From Amorphophallus konjac (lineage: Eukaryota > Streptophyta > Magnoliopsida > Alismatales > Araceae): DNA of 64,000 bases. The position numbers were made by a program, and so were the translations under genes. The notes beneath the pieces are model-generated. The model was not told where the DNA came from. It did not search any database and worked only from the letters and a program-made list of their open reading frames with translations. Shown here piece after piece: positions 58,337 to 64,000 of this stretch. The stretch spans positions 230,336,641-230,400,640 of the forward strand of contig CM040126.1 in assembly GCA_022559845.1 (NCBI GenBank). Reading direction: 5' to 3'. Position 1 is the first letter of the stretch. Every line of letters begins with the position of its first letter.

Positions 58337-58546
58337 TACAATGATAAGGTACCTGAGAGAAATAACAAATTGTTAATTCTCATGGAATTTTGAAAAGGGA
58401 TTAATCTAGAGCTAATTTGCTATCTTATCCCGGCTCTACCCAATTCTCACATAGGTGGGGAATTTATTCCTTAGTTCATAGGTACGGGTCCTAAAACTTT
58501 GGACTTATCCTATGACATGACTTTTCTCCCTAAGTCCTTAGACTTA

Positions 58547-58559
58547 GGCTCTGATACCA
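58547..58559 (-). other. Tekay-3 primer binding site, right copy
   Basis: TGGTATCAGAGCC on the minus strand, seven bases from the LTR B edge. Confidence 0.92.
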
Positions 58560-58566
58560 ACTTAAT

Positions 58567-61500
58567 TATCACGTCCCGAGCTTTTAATACAGCGAAAGAT
58601 ATTCTCGAGAAACGTGAACAGCCGGAATGATAAGCCTCTTGCAAGCAAGAATAACCAGAGCGCGATAACAATCACACAAAGTAATTGCTCAATAATTTAC
58701 TCAAACCTTCACTTTTATTAATAATAGGAATGATTCAAGTACACCAACTATTCAACTTTCATAAATCTATTTGACTCAATAAAGAGAAAATTACATGAAC
58801 TCGATCTAGACATTATTGACTTCTTAAGTCTTCTCTCAATCTTATGTGACTTTCATTCGCTCTGGGACCCATCACTTGAATAACTCGAATCCGAACTCGA
58901 ACTACTTGCATCTGCTGAAAAGATTTAAAAATAGGTAATGAGCACACTTGTCCAGTAGGTATCTTCGCATCAACATGAAGGCAATATTAAAGTGATTAGC
59001 ATTTTTGGCTCTAGAGAATAAAGTAAAATCAGGCGAATGCGATAAATCACGTGAATAAACCAAAGTAACAAGACATGATCAAGTTAAGATATGATTGAGC
59101 AAGCATGATCAAGCAAGAATTTAATTATAACCTTTCATTAACAAGAAGGTAACGAGAATGTACTAGCAAGTCAAGCAAGAATGTACTCTTCACTTAGTAA
59201 CAGGTACATCGTGAATTTCTGTGGATATTTTCACTTCACGAGCCGTGGATAATTTCACTTATTTATAAAGAAAGTACTCCCAGCGCAATGCGACGCCAGT
59301 AGCATCATACCCCATGGTTTATAATAGTATGTTTCCGACAATCAGCCGAGGGGACTAGTATAGAGCCCTTGAACACAATCAGTGCTCGAACCCCATCTTC
59401 AAGTATAAACCAAGCTTCTTCCACGTATGTAGCAATAAAGTTGGCCACGCATGTAATAAGTTCAATAAGTGTTCAAGACTCAATGTCAATAATAAGAATG
59501 CACCAAATATAGATTTATGAGTTCAAGAAATGCATTAATAACTAAGTTATGCCTTGGAGAAAATTTGACAGCATAACGGTACATTCCTTATCTTTCATAC
59601 TTTATCTTAGATGTCTTTGAATAAGGTTACAAGTCCTAGACTATCATTAGTCAATCTAGGATCATAGGAATATGAACCCTTGGGTCAAACCTTGGGTCAA
59701 TAGCATTCAGAAAACTTAGTGGTCTATAACTGATCCGCTATATTGATATGGCGGTCTGATATTGGGCCGCTGGAGTGGGCTGAATCCAGAAAGAAATCAA
59801 TCAGACTCAGAGAATGTGGCGGTCAGATACTGGACCATCAATTGGCCTTAGCGGTCGACTATTGAACCGTTACAGGACAGAATTTCTGAAAACATTGGTA
59901 GTGCTTTCAAGACAATTTGGGCTTTAATGGTACAACCAACTCGGTGTCCCAGTGGGAATTCCAGGCTCGCGGAGAATTACGGAGGCCTTGAAACAAGATT
60001 TCCTAGTCCATTGGAAGGAATATCCAAAGGAGAGATTATCAAGTTCAAGATTATGTTCCTATAGTGCAAAAGTGTAACTAATGGTCATATACCGAATATA
60101 TGCCTTGTACTTATAGAAATGACTCTGAGATAAGAAGAGAGTATGTAACAGTGATGAACCAATCAGTGAACCACTTTTATTATCACCCTTGAAAGATGTA
60201 TTTAATACAAAGTATAAGTTTTTGCAAGAAATGAGCATAAGCTTTAAAATAATCCCAAGTATGATAATGAACATGTGATCACTACCATGAATTAGTAATT
60301 TAAAACTCAGAGTAATGAAATACCATTAAAATAAGTTAGAAGATAGTTAACTAGGCTTACTTATAAGTTAATGGACTGTTCTTAAATCTACCTCGGTTGA
60401 CAAAAAATAGAACACTGGCGGTCTAATATAGAGCCATGACTGACAATTGGCGGTTTATCGTGAGGCCGCCAGAGGGACTTTAACGGTCTATCTATGGTCC
60501 GTCAGAGATTTCATAAAAATTGAGTTTACAGAGTGTCTAACGGTTTATCGTAGGGCGCTACACAAGGTTTGCGGTCAAAGACTAGGCCGCTAGAGAACGT
60601 CTGATAGTAAAACTAAACTAAGAAGAACTATGTCTAAAACACATCATGTTTGGAAATCAACATGTATAAACTTCTCTATCATGATAGAACGAAGGCTATG
60701 CTAACAATATGCATAAAATTCATGTATTATGACAAAGAGAATTATCTTAGTTCATTAGGGCTAAGAAAGATGCGTGGATGTATAGATCCTATTAAAACAT
60801 AAAATTCTTCGTACACAATATATGAAATCATGTGCAATAAAAGGAATTTTAATCCTAACATGATAATTTAGCCGTTCATGAGATGACCTACCTCTGCTAA
60901 GGCTTTTAGGCTTTGAATTTGATGTTGGAAGTCGACCCTTAAGACTACACTTCATATTATAAATCAATAACTTCACGTCCTAATATCTCTTGATCCACTT
61001 GACCTAATGACATGAAATTTAGAGGTTAAGAATTAGATACTAAGGGGAACAAAAAGTTCTAAAGGCACTAATGCTAATTACCTCGATTTGGTTCTATAAT
61101 CCCTTGATCTTCACCGGACTTTCGCTCAATTTCCTAGGTCGCTAATGTGGAACCAACAACTTTGTATTCTTCTATCTCCTTGTGTGCTTGATCTCCTAGC
61201 ATGAAATTTTGAGGGATGTTAGTCCTTTGTATTGGGAAAAAAAATTTCTAAAGAACTTGCCCAAAATAATATTTCTTTCCCTTGATTCTACACGAGCCAA
61301 ATGTAAGAGTCGCGCAGGTCAAAACTAGGTCCTATTTATAGGGTTCGAGGATTAGAACGACCCTAGAGTCCTTATTAATCCTTAGATCGACTTTTGAGAG
61401 TCCTTAAGATGTTTACTAGCCTTCCCATCTCGATCCCTAGGTGATAGAACCTTAAAAATCCAATCTCTTTGCTCTTTCTTCTACTCACGGAACTGACAGA

Positions 61501-61882
61501 ATGTGGCGGTCTAGGACTTGTCCGCCACAAGTCTTTTAGCGATTTTACGATAGACCTCCAAGGTCATTGGGCGCCGAATTTGAATTGATTCAAACTCTTT
61601 TATTCTATTATCCACTTAATTATCTTATTAAAGGGTATTTATCCTTATATTCAGTGAATAAGCTAGTTAATCTTCTAGAATATGGGCCAAACTTCATGGA
61701 CTTGGTCCTTTAAACCTTTTGGGCTTTATTCGAATAGGCTAGGCTAATTGTTCATTATACTTGGGCCTTAATAATGACTTACTTAACCCAATATTCATTT
61801 ATTAATCCATTTTGATCTTTAAAAATTCTAAGAGAATATTTAATAATTCAGAAATATTTTATAAAATTTCCAGGCCATTACA
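58567..61882 (-). repeat. Tekay-3 LTR B (3316 bp)
   Basis: Aligns end to end with LTR A; terminal TG is mutated to TA on the plus strand at 58567-58568. The TATA box is at 61334-61340. It shows the same AGCGGTC hairpin clusters, some intact where LTR A is mutated (near 59750). Differences from LTR A look like a few percent by eye. Confidence 0.92.
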
Positions 61883-61977
61883 ATAATCTTCCTAACTAGA
61901 GGCAAGAGCTGTGTAAACTCTCATTGTAGAGTAGTTATCTTCTCCTTGAGGGGAGAAGCTCTTGCTCAAGGGTAAGA
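61883..61977 (+). other. 3' end of another gypsy element, with polypurine tract
   Basis: Short non-coding stretch ending AAGGGTAAGA directly before TGTAATGACTCC. It is what remains, left of its LTR, of the element into which Tekay-3 inserted. Confidence 0.5.
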
Positions 61978-64000
61978 TGTAATGACTCCGGTTTTTCGAA
62001 TTGAGAATCCATGGGTTTCAGAGCATCTATGTGGGTCCCAAATCACTTTCTATGATTAATTTGGAATTTTTAGATATCGGGTCTTCAGATCTCCAAAATT
62101 TGAGAAGTATTATGTTTTTGGAATCGAGTACGTTGCAGGCGAGTTGTGCATTTTTTGAGGATCGCGAAGGTGATTTTTTCCCTATTTCCCTATTTTCTAG
62201 ATTTTTAAAACCCCAAAACAATTTCTATATAAACCCCCTTAAACCCCCCACTCTCCCTCATCTCACGTTCTCCCTCTCTCACTCTCACTCTCACTCTCAT
62301 TTCTCCCCTTCTCTCCACCCCTTTCTCTCGGCGACCGACTGAAGACAACGTGGGTGAGGTGGAGGGCTATGCGGGATGGCAACTGGCGAGGATGGAGCGA
62401 GGAATGAGGTGGTGGCACGACAGAGCTCATTTGTGGGTTCCCAAGCTTGACGTTGGTTTGAGGGCTGACCTGGGATGGAATCGACATCCTCGGATTTCAT
62501 CATGAGAGCTAGGGGGTCAGATCCCTAGCCTTCGCATATATTTTCCCCATGATTTGTAGGCTGAGGCGAGGCGAAGAGTGGGTTTTCGTTCATGTCGGGG
62601 TGGTTTTCCATGTTTAGGGCGAGTGAGAATTTTCGCCAAGTCGGGTGGCATTTTTTTGTTCATTCACTTACATTAGATGGTTCGGAACCGGGAAGAGGTT
62701 CCCAATATTTTCCCCCTCGATCGGAGTCGAGTAGGGTGTGGAATAGGACCCCATGGAGGAGGTCAGGTTGCATTTTCACTAGTTTCGATTGACTGATGGG
62801 CTGGGTCAGTCGACCGAGATCCGAGTTCGACACGGAAGAGGCGACTGTCCTAGAATGGTCGACTGACCTGGTGGGTCGTTTAACTAATCCATGCGCTGGT
62901 CGACCAACCCAATGGGTCAATCAAACCAACCTATCTGTAGGTAGGTCGACCAACCACAGGGTCTGGTTGATCGAAATGCAGCCTTTTTTGCCCTTTTGGC
63001 TTCCGGTCAACCCGATTGAGATCCATTAGTTGACCTTTTGTCCCATGGATGTCTCGGACAACTCATGGGGACCAAGTTTGTGTTTCTGGGTGTTTGAGGA
63101 GGTCATGATACCTCATATACCATGTTACATGGATTTGGGGGTCCTGGCGACCCCTTGTGTTTCGGGGTTCTATATTATGCTATTTTGCGTCATCGTGCAC
63201 CCGAGTTCATGCAGAGGGCTATCCATGCACAGTGTTTGTTTCTCATGGAAGCGGTTTTCTTTGTGGGCCATGAGTATGGCCAACGACCGTGAGTTTTGTG
63301 ACCCAGCCAGGGGTGTTGGGGGATTCTTAGTCTCCCTTATAGAGGGAATGAACCCGGTGATTATGAGCCACCTTATAAGTCCTTAATTATGAACGTGGTT
63401 TCTAACTCTCGGCTTAGGGTGATTTGACGGCATGGAGTCATATTATGCAGTGGCCTTGAGACGAGTCCCGTGACTTGACGGCCAATGGTTTAGCCAGTCT
63501 AGTTTGCCGTTCTATGTTGGGGCATTGAGCTGCCTTGTGTTTCTCGATACCTACGGTGAGTTCCCACGTCGAGTGACCCCGCCACTAGTCGAATTCTTTT
63601 TTTATGACACGCAGGTGTCAACCTACATAGGAGTGGTAGAGCAACTTTCTCAGTGGAGATAATTTTAGGCTGGTTTGCGTAGGGCTCTCCACTATGTCAG
63701 CTTGAGTATGGGCCGGGGAGAAAACCAGCTAGAAGGCCTGACGTAGTGCAGTCAATCAGTTTGTGCACAGGTGGTCGGGGGCGGACAGACACGTGATATC
63801 GAGTATGACATTGACTAAACCCTTGTCCTAAGTTGCTTGAGGTACGGTGTCATATTTACCACCTTTTAGGCCTGTAGGGTGGCACTTGAGGTGCAAACTA
63901 AGTCACCAGTGGATGCATCCAACGCTGAGGTCAGGTGGCTGGCGAGGATAGTTCATTGCAATGTGGCCCTAGACATACTACAGATGAGTTAGTGCTGTTT
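61978..64000 (+). repeat. 3' LTR of a plus-strand gypsy element (LTR4), runs off the right edge
   Basis: Starts TGTAATGACTCCGG. TATATAAA at 62226-62233, then a (CT)-rich leader. Inverted GGTCGACC / GACC motifs fill 62790-62985 (e.g. GGTCGACCAACCCAATGGGT). The start resembles other chromovirus LTRs here (TGTAATGACC). No coding region is recognised; open frames at 62263-62503 are low-complexity. Confidence 0.6.

Larger units (their letters stand above)
49301..61882 (-). mobile_element. Tekay-like chromovirus (Tekay-3) in tandem LTR-internal-LTR-internal form
   Basis: On the minus strand the order is LTR B (61882-58567), PBS, gag, pol, polypurine tract, LTR A (53893-50569), then a second PBS and partial gag stopping at about 49301. 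The two PBS-gag segments are nearly identical over about 1.27 kb, and the left one ends inside the gag-protease junction. Such a shared-LTR tandem arises by recombination between LTRs or template switching, not by a single insertion. Confidence 0.9.

Noticed and set aside
62263..62503. Minus-strand frames in LTR4 leader
   Set aside because: Low-complexity CT repeat with no domain.
1..64000. Endogenous pararetrovirus
   Set aside because: All RT segments belong to LTR retrotransposons or LINEs, with LTRs, integrase or LINE motifs; no movement-protein or caulimovirus-type arrangement is seen.

Overview
This is flowering-plant nuclear DNA made almost entirely of nested transposable elements. The evidence is Ty3/gypsy retrotransposons of plant-restricted lineages (Tat with a second RNase H; Tekay/Del-like and Reina-like chromoviruses), CACTA (En/Spm) transposase genes, a Cassandra element with 5S rRNA-derived LTRs, plant mobile domain (PMD) genes, and GT-AG introns. 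No intact host gene, tRNA gene, CRISPR array or prokaryotic feature is visible. The species cannot be named from sequence alone. Family names below rest on motifs read by eye; no database search was run.

Layout. 1-5311: 5' part of a minus-strand Tat element (Tat-1; LTR, tRNA PBS, gag, protease, RT, two RNase H domains, start of integrase), inserted into the RNase H region of a second Tat element. 5312-~17500: the downstream part of that older plus-strand element (Tat-2): RNase H, second RNase H, integrase, then about 8.7 kb of non-pol sequence, then a polypurine tract and 3' LTR. The 8.7 kb carries two intron-containing PMD-type genes on the opposite strand (9374-12853 and 13516-14923), and it and the LTR are studded with a short hairpin motif (AACGMC, loop, GKCGTT). 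~18000-25700: CACTA element with both transposition genes on the minus strand: a TNPA-like gene with an array of eight tandemly amplified 57-bp exons, and a TNP2-like gene split near its start codon by a complete Cassandra element. A cluster of three foldbacks lies upstream.

26118-26819: two exons of a host TMEM184/DUF300-type gene with the intron kept. 27084-27240: L1-type LINE fragment. 27415-~30650: degenerate Reina-like chromovirus with 3' LTR. 30830-31602: right end of a CACTA-type element. 31603-37130: mostly unrecognised intron-like sequence with an RTE-type LINE tail and one ankyrin exon resembling acyl-CoA-binding proteins. 37130-37791: CACTA right end inserted in the gag of a Tekay-like element whose PBS and long 5' LTR follow (38247-~41000). 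42160-42960: PMD-like remnant. 43018-49300: CACTA-like left end with promoter, minisatellite and splice donor, interrupted by a 3.9-kb solo LTR with a perfect 5-bp target duplication (44738-48671). 49301-61882: Tekay-like element in tandem form (LTR, internal, LTR, partial internal). 61883-64000: 3' edge and LTR of another plus-strand gypsy element.

Most coding breaks are explained by C-to-T change on one strand or the other, and the two Tekay-like copies show this directly. The most unusual signal is that unrelated elements here (Tat, several Tekay-like LTR families, CACTA ends) all carry arrays of short perfect or near-perfect hairpins in their non-coding parts, with family-specific stem sequences that are in one case shared across lineages.
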